A DNA stretch of 64,000 nt, taken from NCBI RefSeq assembly GCF_001613345.1, contig NZ_BDCE01000086.1, positions 1 to 64,000 of the forward strand, written 5' to 3'. Numbering within the stretch: position 1 is the stretch's first letter; every line of letters begins with the position of its first letter. Source of the DNA: Nocardia uniformis NBRC 13702. Its GTDB lineage: Bacteria > Actinomycetota > Actinomycetes > Mycobacteriales > Mycobacteriaceae. Below the pieces are notes generated by a model that was not told the origin of the DNA, did no database searches, and was given only the letters and a program-made list of their open reading frames with translations. The translations under genes and the position numbers were made by a program. This document shows, piece by piece, positions 23,962-33,482 of this stretch.

Positions 23962-25038
23962 TTGATTCGTCGATACATCCGCCGCAGTGCCGAGCGAGTC
24001 GCGGCGGTTGCGGTGGCGACCGGAGTTCTTGCCGGCATGGTGGTGGGGATCGGGGTGACGACCGCGGCGGCGAGCGATCCGATTATGGATTCGCGGGAAC
24101 TGCTGGCCGATCCGGTCGCATCGAATGGTTCGCGAATCATGAAGGCGACCTTCACCGGCGACCGCACTATTCGGTTGTTCGTGTACTCGGCAGCGATGGA
24201 GCAGCACTTTCCGGTGGATGTGCAGCGCCCAGCCGACGCTTCCGTACCGCGACCGACGCTGTATCTGCTCAATGGCGCGGATGGCGGGGAAGGATCCGCG
24301 AACTGGAAGACCAGGACCGATATCGTCTCCGGGTTCCTCGCCGATAAGAACGTGAACGTGGTGCAGCCGATCGGTGGCGCGTTCACCTACTACACCGACT
24401 GGATCAATGAGGATCCGACGCGCGGAAAGATCAAGTGGCGCACCTTCTTCACCGAGGAGCTGCCGCCCTTGATCGATGCCGCGCTGGGCACCAACGGAAT
24501 CAATGCCGTCGCCGGTCTATCGACCTCGGGCACCACGGTTCTCAACCTGCCGATTCACAAACCCGGCCTGTACTCGGCGGTCGCCGCCTACTCCGGCTGC
24601 GCCCAGACCGCCGACCCGATCGGCCGGGAATTCGTGAAACTCGGTGTGGATGTGTGGGGCGGCGGTGACACCGAGAATATGTACGGCCCCGCCGGTGCCC
24701 CGGCCTGGTCGGAAAACGATCCGGTGCTCAATGCGCACGGACTGCGAGGTCTGGATCTGTACCTGTCCACCGGAAACGGTCTACCGGGTGTGCACGACAC
24801 GCTCGACAACAGGTACTCCGGCGGAACCGGGACCAATACCCTCGCCAACCAACTTATTGTCGGCGGACTGATCGAGGCCGCGACGAATTTCTGCACCCGC
24901 AATCTCAAAGCCGAGCTGGATTCCCTGGGTATCCCGGCAACATATAATTTCCGTCCCTCCGGCACTCATTCCTGGGGCTACTGGAACGACGACTTCATCG
25001 ATTCATGGCCGGTTCTCGCTCGGGGTCTGGGCTTGTAG
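23962..25038 (+). CDS. secreted mycolyltransferase-like esterase (antigen 85 family)
   Basis: A 358-residue exported protein of the esterase D/antigen 85 family. The N-terminus has Arg residues, a hydrophobic core (AAVAVATGVLAGMVVGIGV) and a signal cleavage near AAAS. The alpha/beta-hydrolase core includes LYLLNGADGGEGSANW, the nucleophile elbow GLSTSGTT, and a C-terminal catalytic His in GTHSWGYWNDDF. Antigen 85-type enzymes transfer mycolic acids to trehalose or arabinogalactan in the cell envelope, which agrees with a mycolate-containing host. Start is TTG 23962 with GGTAGGA upstream. Several paralogues are usual per genome; the exact acceptor is unknown. Confidence 0.88.
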   Translation: MIRRYIRRSAERVAAVAVATGVLAGMVVGIGVTTAAASDPIMDSRELLADPVASNGSRIMKATFTGDRTIRLFVYSAAMEQHFPVDVQRPADASVPRPTLYLLNGADGGEGSANWKTRTDIVSGFLADKNVNVVQPIGGAFTYYTDWINEDPTRGKIKWRTFFTEELPPLIDAALGTNGINAVAGLSTSGTTVLNLPIHKPGLYSAVAAYSGCAQTADPIGREFVKLGVDVWGGGDTENMYGPAGAPAWSENDPVLNAHGLRGLDLYLSTGNGLPGVHDTLDNRYSGGTGTNTLANQLIVGGLIEAATNFCTRNLKAELDSLGIPATYNFRPSGTHSWGYWNDDFIDSWPVLARGLGL

Positions 25039-25171
25039 CGCGCGCGATCAGCTCGATGCCCGTCAGACTTCGCTGTCGCTGATGTGCGGCTCCGGTGCGG
25101 GTGTTGTGTGGAAAGTGTGGAGTCTCTGAAAGAAAGCGCGGATGGCGCGCAGCCGTGGGCATGATGGGCAC

Positions 25172-25858
25172 ATGAACGTTATGGAGGCGGTCGGGCCCAG
25201 CCTGGCGGGGGTACTGCACCGGAATGTGTTCTGGATGGTGTGGAATACGATATTGGCGTGGATACCAGTGGGTTTGGCGCTGGTGGTATTTCGAATGGGG
25301 CGGCCGGGGGAGCGGCGCCTACCGGTATCGCCGGTGTGGTGGGGCGGGCTGATATTGCTGGTGCTGTTCCTGCCGAACGCGCCGTATGTGGTGACCGATC
25401 TCGTGCATTTGCGCGATGACATTCGGTGGGCGGGGGACGGTCCGGTGGTGACGACCGTACTGCCGGTGTACGCCGCGTTCATCGCCTCCGGATTCCTGGC
25501 CTACTACCTGGTATTGCGCGAGATAACCCGGTTCCTGGACCGTTCGGGACTCCGGTCGTGGCGGACGCCGGTAACCCTCGGCGTGCACCTGCTGTGTGCG
25601 GTGGGCGTTTTCCTCGGGCGCTGGGTGCGGCTCAATTCGTGGGAGCCGGTGGTGGAACCGCGCGGCACCTTCGAGCGAATGATGCTGGCACTGACCTGGG
25701 AGTGGGCCCCGATTCTCATTGCGGCCGTTTTCGTGGCAACGGCATTGGGGCACTTCATGACTCGCGCGGTGGTCGAGGCGGCCGCGGACAGTGCGCGCAG
25801 CGGAGCCGAACTCGTGCGCGCACTGCGGGCCGGGCGTCCGGCCACCGACCGGGCGTGA
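25172..25858 (+). CDS. DUF1361 membrane protein
   Basis: A 228-residue membrane protein with about five or six hydrophobic segments and the family signature LFLPNAPYVVTDLVHLRDD (about 75-95). The DUF1361 family is of unknown function. ATG 25172 is chosen because the in-frame extension upstream is only ten polar codons. The C-terminal about 30 residues are cytosolic and Arg/Ala-rich. It ends one base from the stop of the convergent FadD gene. Confidence 0.8.
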   Translation: MNVMEAVGPSLAGVLHRNVFWMVWNTILAWIPVGLALVVFRMGRPGERRLPVSPVWWGGLILLVLFLPNAPYVVTDLVHLRDDIRWAGDGPVVTTVLPVYAAFIASGFLAYYLVLREITRFLDRSGLRSWRTPVTLGVHLLCAVGVFLGRWVRLNSWEPVVEPRGTFERMMLALTWEWAPILIAAVFVATALGHFMTRAVVEAAADSARSGAELVRALRAGRPATDRA

Positions 25859-27466
25859 TCAGGCGATACCCAGGCGCTCCTGGGCGATGAGCCGGACGGC
25901 CTTCTTATCGGGCTTGCCGAGTCCGGTGAGCGGCAATTTCTCGATGACCACGAAATGCTTGGGGACCTGTACCGATCCCTTGCGCTGTTTGACGGTCTGC
26001 TGGATCTCGGCGGTCACGGTTTCGATGGCCGCCGGGTCACCGGCCGTCGCCGCGTCGAAGACGACCACGGCGGTGACGGCCTCGCCCCACTGCGGGTCCG
26101 GCACCCCGACCACCGCCACGTCGAGGACGCTGGAGTGTTCTGCCACCACATCTTCCACCTCACGCGGGAAGACATTGAATCCGCCGGTGACGACCATGTC
26201 CTTGCTGCGGCCGACGATATGGAGGAACCCGTCCTCGTCCTCGCGGGCGAGGTCGCCGGTGCGCAGCCACCCGCCGGAGAAGGTTTCCGCGGTCACCTCC
26301 GGCAGATTCAGGTAGCCCGCCGCGAGCAGCGGTCCCGAGACACAGATTTCGCCGACCTCACCGGGTGCGACGATCTGGTTGTCGGCATCGATCAGGGCGA
26401 CGCGCAGCGAGGTGGAGGGCCGTCCACACGAGCTGAGTCGCGCCTGGTCGTGCTCATCCTTGGCGAGGTAGCTGATCGCCATCGGCGCCTCGGACTGCCC
26501 GAAGTACTGCGCGAAAATGGGCCCGAACTTCTCGATGGCCTGCGTCAAACGCGTCGGGTCGATGGCGGACGCACCGTAGTACACCGTCTCGAGGGACGAC
26601 AGATCGCGGGTCGCGGCGTCGGGGTGGTCGAGTAGCGCGTAGATCATGGACGGCACCAGCATGGTGGCGCTGATCTTGTGCTCCTCGATGGCGCGCAGCA
26701 CCTCCCCGGCATCGAAGCGCGGCAGCACAATGCATTCGCCGCCCAGCAGCACCACGGGCACGAAGAATGCCGCGCCCGCATGGGAAAGCGGTGTGCAGAT
26801 CAGGAATTTCGGCCGCTTCGGCCATTCCCATTCCGCCAGCTGAATCTGGGTCATGGTGGCCATGGCGAGCGCGGTACCGATGACGCCCTTGGGCTTTCCG
26901 GTGGTGCCACCGGTGTAGCTGATCGAGATGACATCGTCGGGGCGCAGTTCGACCGCTTCGATCGGACCGGCCTCGAACTTCTCGACCTCGGCCAGGAAAT
27001 CGACGCCCACATCGGACAATTCTTCCGGCACCGGACCCAGCACGAGCACCTTGTTGAGCCCCGGCACCCGGTCCACCAGGTCTCGGGCGCGCTGCACGAA
27101 CGCCGGTACCGGATCGAGGACCAACGTCGTAATGCCCGCGTCCGCAAGCACATACGCGTGATCATCGAGTCCGCCGATCGGATGCAGCGCGGTGCGGCGA
27201 TGCCCGCGAACCTGTCCGGCGGCAATGGTGAACAGCACCTCGGGCCGATTCAGCGCGAGCACACCGACCGGGCTGCCGGTCTGTAGACCGTTGGCCTCGA
27301 ACGCGGCCACGTACCGGCTGATGGCGTCGAGGACATCCGCGCCGGTGAGCACGGTATCGCCCAGTGTCACTACGGGATGTTTCCGGTGGCGTCGCAGTCC
27401 GGCCAGGAGGCTGTGCCCGTTGTGCACGGGCATCCGCAGGCGGGTATCGGGATCGATTGTGGTCAT
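25859..27466 (-). CDS. fatty-acyl-CoA/AMP ligase (FadD family)
   Basis: A 535-residue ANL-superfamily enzyme that activates a carboxylic acid as acyl-AMP and then acyl-CoA. Motifs: P-loop SYTGGTTGKPKG (about 190), YFGQSEAPM (A5), GWLRTGDLARED (A7), GRSKDMVVTGGFNVFP (hinge region) and the catalytic Lys in LTGLGKPDKKAVR near the C-terminus. All catalytic residues are present. It is third in a run SDR-thiolase-FadD on the minus strand (gaps 48 and 23 bp), which suggests one operon for degrading a lipid or steroid-like side chain. ATG 27466 has GGGAG about 9 bases upstream. Confidence 0.9.
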   Translation of the reverse strand: MTTIDPDTRLRMPVHNGHSLLAGLRRHRKHPVVTLGDTVLTGADVLDAISRYVAAFEANGLQTGSPVGVLALNRPEVLFTIAAGQVRGHRRTALHPIGGLDDHAYVLADAGITTLVLDPVPAFVQRARDLVDRVPGLNKVLVLGPVPEELSDVGVDFLAEVEKFEAGPIEAVELRPDDVISISYTGGTTGKPKGVIGTALAMATMTQIQLAEWEWPKRPKFLICTPLSHAGAAFFVPVVLLGGECIVLPRFDAGEVLRAIEEHKISATMLVPSMIYALLDHPDAATRDLSSLETVYYGASAIDPTRLTQAIEKFGPIFAQYFGQSEAPMAISYLAKDEHDQARLSSCGRPSTSLRVALIDADNQIVAPGEVGEICVSGPLLAAGYLNLPEVTAETFSGGWLRTGDLAREDEDGFLHIVGRSKDMVVTGGFNVFPREVEDVVAEHSSVLDVAVVGVPDPQWGEAVTAVVVFDAATAGDPAAIETVTAEIQQTVKQRKGSVQVPKHFVVIEKLPLTGLGKPDKKAVRLIAQERLGIA

Positions 27467-27489
27467 TGTTCTGTGAACTCCCGTTTCGG

Positions 27490-28686
27490 TCAGCGTGCGT
27501 TCGGTGCCGCGTAGAGGGTGACGGCGGTCGCGCCGCCGAGGCCGAGATTGTGCGCCAGTGCGATCTTCGCGTCCGGCACCTGCCGCTCACCGGCGAGTCC
27601 GCGCAGCTGCCAGGACAATTCGGTGGCCTGCGCCAGACCGGTCGCGCCGAGCGGGTGACCCTTGGAGATGAGCCCGCCCGACGGGTTCACCACCCAGGTG
27701 CCGCCGTAGGTGGTCGCACCGGACTCCACCAGTGCACCCGATTCACCCTCGCCACACAGGCCCAGTGCCTCGTAGGTGATCAGCTCGTTGATGGAGAAGC
27801 AGTCGTGCAGTTCGATCACATCGACATCGGCGGCGGTCATACCGGCGGTGTCGAACACCTTCGCCGCCGCCCGCCGGGTCATCCCCGCGCCGACCACATC
27901 GATCATGGAGCCGGTCGAGAATGCCGACGCGTCGTCGGTGGCCAGTTCCTGCGCGAGGATCTCCACGGCCTGATCCTGCAGCCCGTGCGCCCGCACGAAC
28001 TCCTCACTCACCACGACCGCCGCGGCCGCGCCGTCGGACATGGGTGAGCACTGCGAGCGGGTCAGCGGCCCGTGTACCGGCTTATCGGTCAACACCTGGT
28101 CCAGGGTGTACGCATCCTGGAACTGCGCCAAGGGGTTTCGGGTGGAGTGTTCGTGATTCTTGACCGCCACCCGGGCCAGCTGCTCGGGTGTGGTGCCGTA
28201 GAGCTTCATATGCTCGATGGCGGCATTGCCGAAGAACTGCGTGGTTATCGGCGCATTGCCGAAGTCGTACTGTCCGCGCATGACGCCGAGCGGCTTGTCG
28301 ACGGTGGTGACCTTGGGCTTGGTGGCCGGTCCGGCCATGGCCTCCTTGGTCATCTGCTCGAAGCCGACCGCCAGGGCCGCCTCCGCGATACCGCTGCCGA
28401 CCCATTCGCGCGCCAGCATGAGCGCCGTGGAGCCGGTCGCGCAATTGTTGTTGACGTTGACCATCGGGATACCGGTCAGGCCCACGTCGTAGAGGGCGCG
28501 CTGCCCGGCCGCGGAGGGCTGGAAGACGTAGCCGACGGCGGCGCGCTGGACCTGGTCATAGGTGACGCCCGCATCGCCGAGCGCACCGCGCACGGCCTCG
28601 CCGACCATTTCGGGATAGGTCCATTCGCGGGAGCCGATCTTGACGAACGGCGTCATGGCGACACCCACGATGAAAACGCGACGCAT
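27490..28686 (-). CDS. SCP2-type thiolase/lipid-transfer protein
   Basis: A 398-residue thiolase-superfamily protein of the actinobacterial lipid-transfer (Ltp) type. The nucleophile is C82 in NNNCATGSTALM; HDCFSINELITYEALGLC and GGLISKGHPLGATGLAQ are also family motifs. Some Ltp proteins act as aldolases or thiolases in steroid side-chain degradation (for example Ltp2), so a carbon-carbon bond cleaving role is plausible. ATG 28686 is preferred (AGAAGGAG upstream) over an extension of ten codons. It sits between SDR and FadD genes. Confidence 0.9.
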   Translation of the reverse strand: MRRVFIVGVAMTPFVKIGSREWTYPEMVGEAVRGALGDAGVTYDQVQRAAVGYVFQPSAAGQRALYDVGLTGIPMVNVNNNCATGSTALMLAREWVGSGIAEAALAVGFEQMTKEAMAGPATKPKVTTVDKPLGVMRGQYDFGNAPITTQFFGNAAIEHMKLYGTTPEQLARVAVKNHEHSTRNPLAQFQDAYTLDQVLTDKPVHGPLTRSQCSPMSDGAAAAVVVSEEFVRAHGLQDQAVEILAQELATDDASAFSTGSMIDVVGAGMTRRAAAKVFDTAGMTAADVDVIELHDCFSINELITYEALGLCGEGESGALVESGATTYGGTWVVNPSGGLISKGHPLGATGLAQATELSWQLRGLAGERQVPDAKIALAHNLGLGGATAVTLYAAPNAR

Positions 28687-28734
28687 GTTGTGCACTCCTT
28701 CTGTTGATTTCTCCACCGGTTCGCTCGGGTCGAG

Positions 28735-29583
28735 CTAGTCGGCGCGCGGAATACGGCCGTCGAGATCGGTGAACCCGTACGCTTCGGCCAGATCGGCTAC
28801 CCGCCAAGCCTTTCCGGTGCGATTGCGGCGCTTGGCATCGGCCGCGAGTGCCACCACCGCGCGCCCCGGGAAACGCGGCGTTTCCGCGGCGGCCAGATCG
28901 AAGGTGCCCTCCCCGGGCAGCGTGACCAGGCGGCGACCCTGGTCGTCGGCCGGTACCATTTGCAGCAGTTCGGTATCCACGATTCCCGGCCAGATCGACA
29001 CCGCCGTCACCTCGGTCTCGGTGAGGTCGTGGGCCAGATCGGCGGTGAGCCGGTCGAGGGCGGTCTTGCCGACACCGTAGACGGCATTGTGCATATACCG
29101 CTGCGAACCCGGCGAGGAGACGTTCACGATCAAACCGCCCGCCTCGATGAGGAGCGGTGCGGCGAAAACGGCTGCCACGTAATGGGATCGGACGCCGATA
29201 TCGAATGTCTCATCCCAGGCCTTGGGCGGCACCTCCCAGAACTTGCGGCCCAGCCAGCGCGCCGCCGAGGGTGAGTTGTAGACATTGTTCACCAGCACAT
29301 CGAGTCGCCTGTGTTCGTCGCGCACCTGCGCGAACAACCGCTCCACCGCCGCGTCGTCGTGGTGATCGCAGACCACCGCCACCCCGACCCCACCCAGTTC
29401 GGTGATTTCGTCGGCGGTGGCATGCACGGTCCCGGGGAGATGTCCGGGCGTGGTGCTGCGCCCCGTGACATACACGGTCGCGCCCGCCGCGCCCAGCTCC
29501 AGGGCGATGCCCTTGCCGATACCGCGACTCGCGCCGGTGACCACCGCGACCCGGCCGTCGAGAATCTTGGGTATTTCGCTCAC
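28735..29583 (-). CDS. short-chain dehydrogenase/reductase
   Basis: A 282-residue classical SDR resembling DHRS1-type proteins. The cofactor motif is TGASRGIGK (16-24), the structural LVNN is at 97-100, S156/S157 lie in NVSSPG, and the catalytic pair is Y169/K173 in YGVGK. Start GTG 29583. It heads a minus-strand run with the thiolase and FadD genes, and diverges from the epoxide hydrolase with a palindromic site between. It likely oxidises or reduces a hydroxyl group on the lipid substrate of this cluster. Confidence 0.88.
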   Translation of the reverse strand: MSEIPKILDGRVAVVTGASRGIGKGIALELGAAGATVYVTGRSTTPGHLPGTVHATADEITELGGVGVAVVCDHHDDAAVERLFAQVRDEHRRLDVLVNNVYNSPSAARWLGRKFWEVPPKAWDETFDIGVRSHYVAAVFAAPLLIEAGGLIVNVSSPGSQRYMHNAVYGVGKTALDRLTADLAHDLTETEVTAVSIWPGIVDTELLQMVPADDQGRRLVTLPGEGTFDLAAAETPRFPGRAVVALAADAKRRNRTGKAWRVADLAEAYGFTDLDGRIPRAD

Positions 29584-29607
29584 AACCGGTGGACACTACC
29601 TTGAAAC

Positions 29608-29621
29608 AGGAACGTGTTCTA
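29608..29621. promoter_or_regulatory. KstR-like operator between SDR and epoxide hydrolase
   Basis: AGGAACGTGTTCTA matches seven of the eight fixed positions of the KstR consensus TNNAACNNGTTNNA; only the first T is A. An overlapping palindrome GTTCTAGAAC occupies 29616-29625. KstR is the TetR repressor of cholesterol and fatty-acid catabolic genes in mycolic-acid actinomycetes, and the flanking genes are of that functional class. The site is between divergent genes, so it could control both. No kstR gene is in the window. Confidence 0.5.
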
Positions 29622-29637
29622 GAACTTGGAGGCGGTA

Positions 29638-30630
29638 GTGGAGTCGACGCGGCGAATGCTGGAGACCAGCGGAATCCGAATGCATGTCACCGAGCGGGGG
29701 CAGGGGTATCCGGTCATCTTCTGCCACGGGTTCCCGCACACCGGCTTCATCTGGCATCACCAGGTCGAGGCGCTCGCCGGGGCCGGATTCCGGGCCATTG
29801 CCCCCGACCTGCGCGGATATGGCCGCACCGAGGCGCCCGCCGATCCGGAGGCGTACACGAACGAGGCCGTCATCGGCGATCTGCTCGCGCTGCTCGATGA
29901 CATCGGAGCCGAGCAGGCCGTCTTCGTCGGCCTCGATTTCGGGGCGCAACTGGTATGGGAGCTGTCGCTGCGCGCCCCCGAACGGGTCGCCGCGGTCATG
30001 GTGCTGAACAACCCGTTCGCCCCCCGCCCGCCGCGACCGCCCTCGGACTTCTGGACCAAGGCCGCGCAACGCCACTTCCTGCACCTGTCCTACTTCCAGG
30101 AGCCGGGCGTCGCCGATGTCGAACTCGCCGCGCGCACAAGGGAATTCCTGGGGCGCGTGTACTACTCGCTCAGCGGCGCGTACCACTACCTCGACACCTG
30201 GAAGAACCCCCCGGGCCTCGGTTACCTGGACGTCCTCCCCGAGGCCCCGGAAATGCCGTGGACCTGGCTCACTCAGGCCGAATTCGACACCCTCGTAGAG
30301 GATTTCGAACGCACCGGCTTCACCGGCGGGTTGAACTGGTACCGCAATCTGGACCGCAACTGGGAACTCACCGCCGCCTACGCCGGTGCCAAGGTGGAAG
30401 TCCCCGCCTTCTTCCTCTACGGCGAACACGATCCCGATATGGAGGGCTTCAGCGGCCGCGACCCCCTCGCCACCATGCGCGCCCACGTTCCCGACCTGCG
30501 CACGGTCATCGAAGTGCCCGGCGCGGGCCACCTAGTCCAGTTGGAGAATCCGCAGGCGGTCAACGACTTCCTGCTCACCTGCCTCGCCGGTCTCGGCCTG
30601 GGCACCGCCACGGTGTCCAACCGGGGTTGA
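29638..30630 (+). CDS. alpha/beta hydrolase, epoxide hydrolase type
   Basis: About 330 residues. The oxyanion motif HGFP is near residue 30, the nucleophile elbow is GLDFGA with D100, and GLNWYRN in the cap is typical for epoxide hydrolases, where a cap tyrosine activates the epoxide; the C-terminal GAGHLVQLENP gives the catalytic His. GTG 29638 has a well-spaced GGAGG, so it is preferred over TTG 29626 (four codons longer). It diverges from the SDR-thiolase-FadD run across a KstR-like site, suggesting coordinate control. Confidence 0.88.
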   Translation: MESTRRMLETSGIRMHVTERGQGYPVIFCHGFPHTGFIWHHQVEALAGAGFRAIAPDLRGYGRTEAPADPEAYTNEAVIGDLLALLDDIGAEQAVFVGLDFGAQLVWELSLRAPERVAAVMVLNNPFAPRPPRPPSDFWTKAAQRHFLHLSYFQEPGVADVELAARTREFLGRVYYSLSGAYHYLDTWKNPPGLGYLDVLPEAPEMPWTWLTQAEFDTLVEDFERTGFTGGLNWYRNLDRNWELTAAYAGAKVEVPAFFLYGEHDPDMEGFSGRDPLATMRAHVPDLRTVIEVPGAGHLVQLENPQAVNDFLLTCLAGLGLGTATVSNRG

Positions 30631-30809
30631 GTCGCAGCGGCGCAGTGGGGCGAAGTCTGTGTCGCCCACCGTCGCCCTCGTCATTGCGGCGTGCACTCGG
30701 CGGGGATCCCACACCGCCGCAGTGGTGAGTCCAGCCACCAGCATGCCGGGGTGGCGGGGGCTGCCCCGCGCGTACGCCCTCGGCCGTAACTCATTGCGCT
30801 GACTGCCGT

Positions 30810-32519
30810 TCAGTGCATGGGGAGCGAGGTCCAGAAGGCGCGTAACTCGTCGAGAGTGTGGTTGCCGTACATGGTCGAGGTGTACATGAGGTACCTGTCG
30901 CGCTCGGCGTTACCGGTGAAGTCGGTAATGAGGCCTTCCGCGTGCGGTGGCGGGTCGTAGAGGAATTCGTAGTTGGTGTACGTGTGGCCGCCGTTGACCG
31001 CGGGGGCGCTCGTCTGGTTCGACAGTGCCTCGATGACCGCCCGCGCCTCATCGGCCGTCTGGTATCCGAAGATCTGATAGCTCGGACGGCCGGATCCGTA
31101 GCAGGTCCACCGGGTGCGCCACTGACCCATCTGCGGTTTGAATTCCTCTGTCTGCCATTGGGCTTCGCTGGGTATGTCGGTGTAGCACTCGGTCCCGTCG
31201 AAACCGGTGGCGATCCAGTTAGTCGACGGGACCTTCTCGATATTCCTGATCAGATTCGGGAATTCGTCGACGACCGCCTTGGACGCCTCATCGAAGGTGG
31301 GTTCGGCATTGCGGTTGCTCACGGTGAGAGCGATGCCCGCGGCGACGGCGAGTACGACGACCAGGCCGAGGCAGAGGCCGAGGATGACCCCGGCGCGGGA
31401 GCGGCGGGGTGGACGGCCGTAGGGCGGGACGGGAGGGTGCGGATAGGTCGGAGGGGGCGCGTAGTTCGCAGCGTGCGCGTACGCGGGCTGTGGCGCGTAC
31501 GCGGGCTGTGGCGCGGGTGCGTACGTGGGCTGTGGCGCGGGTGCGTAGGCGGGTGGCGGTGCGGGTGCGTACGTGGGCTGTGGTGCGGGGGAGTGCGGCG
31601 ATTGTGATGCGGGTTGCCGTCGCACCGGAACCGGTTGCGGCGCAACGGGTGCGGCATACGAGGGCGCTACCGTTGTCGGCGCACTGTCCGACCCGGTGAG
31701 CGCCCGCACGGCCGCATCGGTGAATTCCACGCATGACCCGAACCGATCCTCGGGTCGCTTCGCCAAGGCTCGACCCAGGACGGCGTCGAGGGCTCGCGGC
31801 AGCCCCGCCCGCAACCTGCTCGGTTCCGGCGGCGACTCCCGCAGGTGCCCCTCGATCACCCCCGCCGGATCCCGCGAGGAGAACGGCGGTGACCCCGTCA
31901 AGAGCCAGAACAGTGTGCACGCCAACGAGTACTGATCCGTGCGCCCGTCCATCGGCATCCCCGTGAGCTGTTCGGGTGAAGCGAATTCGATGGTCGCCGT
32001 GAAGGTTCCGGTGCGTGTGAGATGGGTGCTGTCATCGTGTAGTCGCGCGATTCCGAAATCGGTGAGAAAGACGCGCTCATGACCTCCCGGGGAGGTGCCG
32101 ATCAGCACATTCGCCGGTTTCACATCCCGGTGCAGCACCCCCATGCCGTTGGCATAGTCGAGAGCAGCGGCGGTCTCGCCCGCGATCCGCACCGCCCGTT
32201 GCGGCGGTAAGGTTTCCGGATTCAGCGAGGAGGCATCGACCCCGTCGACATACTGCATGGAAATCCACAGCTGATCGTCCTCGAGCCCCCGGTCGTACAC
32301 CGTGACGATATTCGTGTGGTCGAGGCGCGCGACCAGATCCGCCTCCCGCTCGAACCGCGCCCGCACCTCCGCATCGGAGAACATCTCGCGATTCAACAGC
32401 TTGAGCGCCGTCAATCGAGGCAGCCGCGGATGGTGAGCCAGATACACCGAACCCATCCCGCCCAGCCCCAGCACACGCTCGATGGTGTACCCGGCGAACA
32501 CATCACCCGTGTGAAGCAC
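30810..32519 (-). CDS. PknB-type membrane Ser/Thr kinase with Pro-rich linker and extracellular domain
   Basis: A 569-residue receptor-like kinase. The kinase domain (1-275) has the Gly loop LGLGGMGSVYLA, K40, HRDVKPAN with D132, and DFG at 154-156. A juxtamembrane linker (about 280-372) is rich in Pro/Ala/Tyr, with several YAPAPQP-type repeats. One transmembrane helix spans about 376-400. The about 165-residue outer domain contains two Cys (TECYTD, WTCYGS) that may pair. It is not a PASTA-type sensor, and I do not recognise a named fold. Start is GTG 32519. It stands alone, with 293 bp upstream that carry one copy of a 38-bp intergenic repeat. Confidence 0.92.
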   Translation of the reverse strand: MLHTGDVFAGYTIERVLGLGGMGSVYLAHHPRLPRLTALKLLNREMFSDAEVRARFEREADLVARLDHTNIVTVYDRGLEDDQLWISMQYVDGVDASSLNPETLPPQRAVRIAGETAAALDYANGMGVLHRDVKPANVLIGTSPGGHERVFLTDFGIARLHDDSTHLTRTGTFTATIEFASPEQLTGMPMDGRTDQYSLACTLFWLLTGSPPFSSRDPAGVIEGHLRESPPEPSRLRAGLPRALDAVLGRALAKRPEDRFGSCVEFTDAAVRALTGSDSAPTTVAPSYAAPVAPQPVPVRRQPASQSPHSPAPQPTYAPAPPPAYAPAPQPTYAPAPQPAYAPQPAYAHAANYAPPPTYPHPPVPPYGRPPRRSRAGVILGLCLGLVVVLAVAAGIALTVSNRNAEPTFDEASKAVVDEFPNLIRNIEKVPSTNWIATGFDGTECYTDIPSEAQWQTEEFKPQMGQWRTRWTCYGSGRPSYQIFGYQTADEARAVIEALSNQTSAPAVNGGHTYTNYEFLYDPPPHAEGLITDFTGNAERDRYLMYTSTMYGNHTLDELRAFWTSLPMH

Positions 32520-32559
32520 CCCGCGACCTCTCGTTCATCCCACCCCGAACCCCGGCGAA

Positions 32560-32597
32560 CCGGGTGCGACCGATGGTATCCGGCCCAGCTTCGCGGG
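32560..32597. repeat. intergenic repeat, copy 1
   Basis: A 38-bp sequence starting CCGGGTGCGACCGATGGTAT and ending CAGCTTCGCGGG shares 34 of 38 positions with 34436-34473. Both copies lie 32-41 bp upstream of a gene start, on opposite genomic strands relative to those genes. A few further bases (GCCGAT-CGGTG) match about 17-20 bp downstream. This looks like a dispersed intergenic element or a common regulatory sequence. The rest of 32520-32812 shows no gene. Confidence 0.55.
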
Positions 32598-32812
32598 TTA
32601 TGCCCCCTGTGCCGATCCGGTGGCCCCGGAAAGCTCACCGTGCTGTCGGGGCGATGGTGGCCCAGGGCCTGATTCAACTGAGCCGCTCGGGAATTCCCGT
32701 CGACGGTTACACGGAATCGCCGACATCTCGAACGAGGCCCTCCCCGTGGCCCGGGCCGACGCGTAATCCCGCAAACGGCACCGGGTTTCGGTAGTGCGAG
32801 GGGTCTCGGCCG

Positions 32813-33460
32813 CTATCGACCGTAGGCCGCCAGGAATGTCGTGACCGCCGCGTCTGCAATGGTTCTCAGTTCGCGGTCGGGCAGCGGGCCGGTTCCCAGT
32901 CGTGAACGGGCATCGGCGGGTCCGGTGAGGAGCGCGGCGAATTGTGCGGCGGCCATATCCGGATCGTCGATGTCGAGCGTGCCGGACAGGGTCAGGCGTG
33001 CGAGTCGGTCGGCCAATGCTCGGGTGACCCGCTTCGAGACCGCGTCGACGATATCCAGGAGGTCCGGAAACTGGAGGGCCTCCGCGCAGACCAGTCTGCG
33101 CAGAGTTTGAGAATCATCGGCGCAATAGCATGCGGCCAGCTGTGATCCGACCGCCCGCAGTGTCGCCGCGAGGTCGTCGCCGACATTCTCGAGCTGTTCG
33201 ACGGCGGCGAGATTGGCAGCGAGGGCGTTATCGGAGAGCGCTCGTACGGATTCCCTGAGCAGGGTCTCCTTATCACCGAAGTGGTTGTAGACGGTCGCCT
33301 TGGCGACCCTGGCTTCGGCCGCTATGTCGTCGACCCGCGCCTGGGCGTAGCCGGTGCGTGCGAACACAGTGAACGCGGCGGCCAGCACCGCCTGCTGTTT
33401 GTCGATACGCCCACGTGAGGTTGTTGGGCGCGCGCGGGACAGGTCGGGGGCCGTATTCAC
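32813..33460 (-). CDS. TetR/AcrR family regulator
   Basis: A 215-residue TetR regulator with helix-turn-helix FARTGYAQARVDDIAAEARVAKATVYNHFGDKETLL (about 30-65) and a C-terminal AefR-like ligand domain. GTG 33460 gives a short polar N-terminus; the 54-codon longer frame crosses the operators and is rejected. It diverges from an atypical SDR gene and is very likely the owner of the palindromes between them. Confidence 0.9.
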   Translation of the reverse strand: MNTAPDLSRARPTTSRGRIDKQQAVLAAAFTVFARTGYAQARVDDIAAEARVAKATVYNHFGDKETLLRESVRALSDNALAANLAAVEQLENVGDDLAATLRAVGSQLAACYCADDSQTLRRLVCAEALQFPDLLDIVDAVSKRVTRALADRLARLTLSGTLDIDDPDMAAAQFAALLTGPADARSRLGTGPLPDRELRTIADAAVTTFLAAYGR

Positions 33461-33482
33461 CGGGCCAGTATAGCGAGAAATG

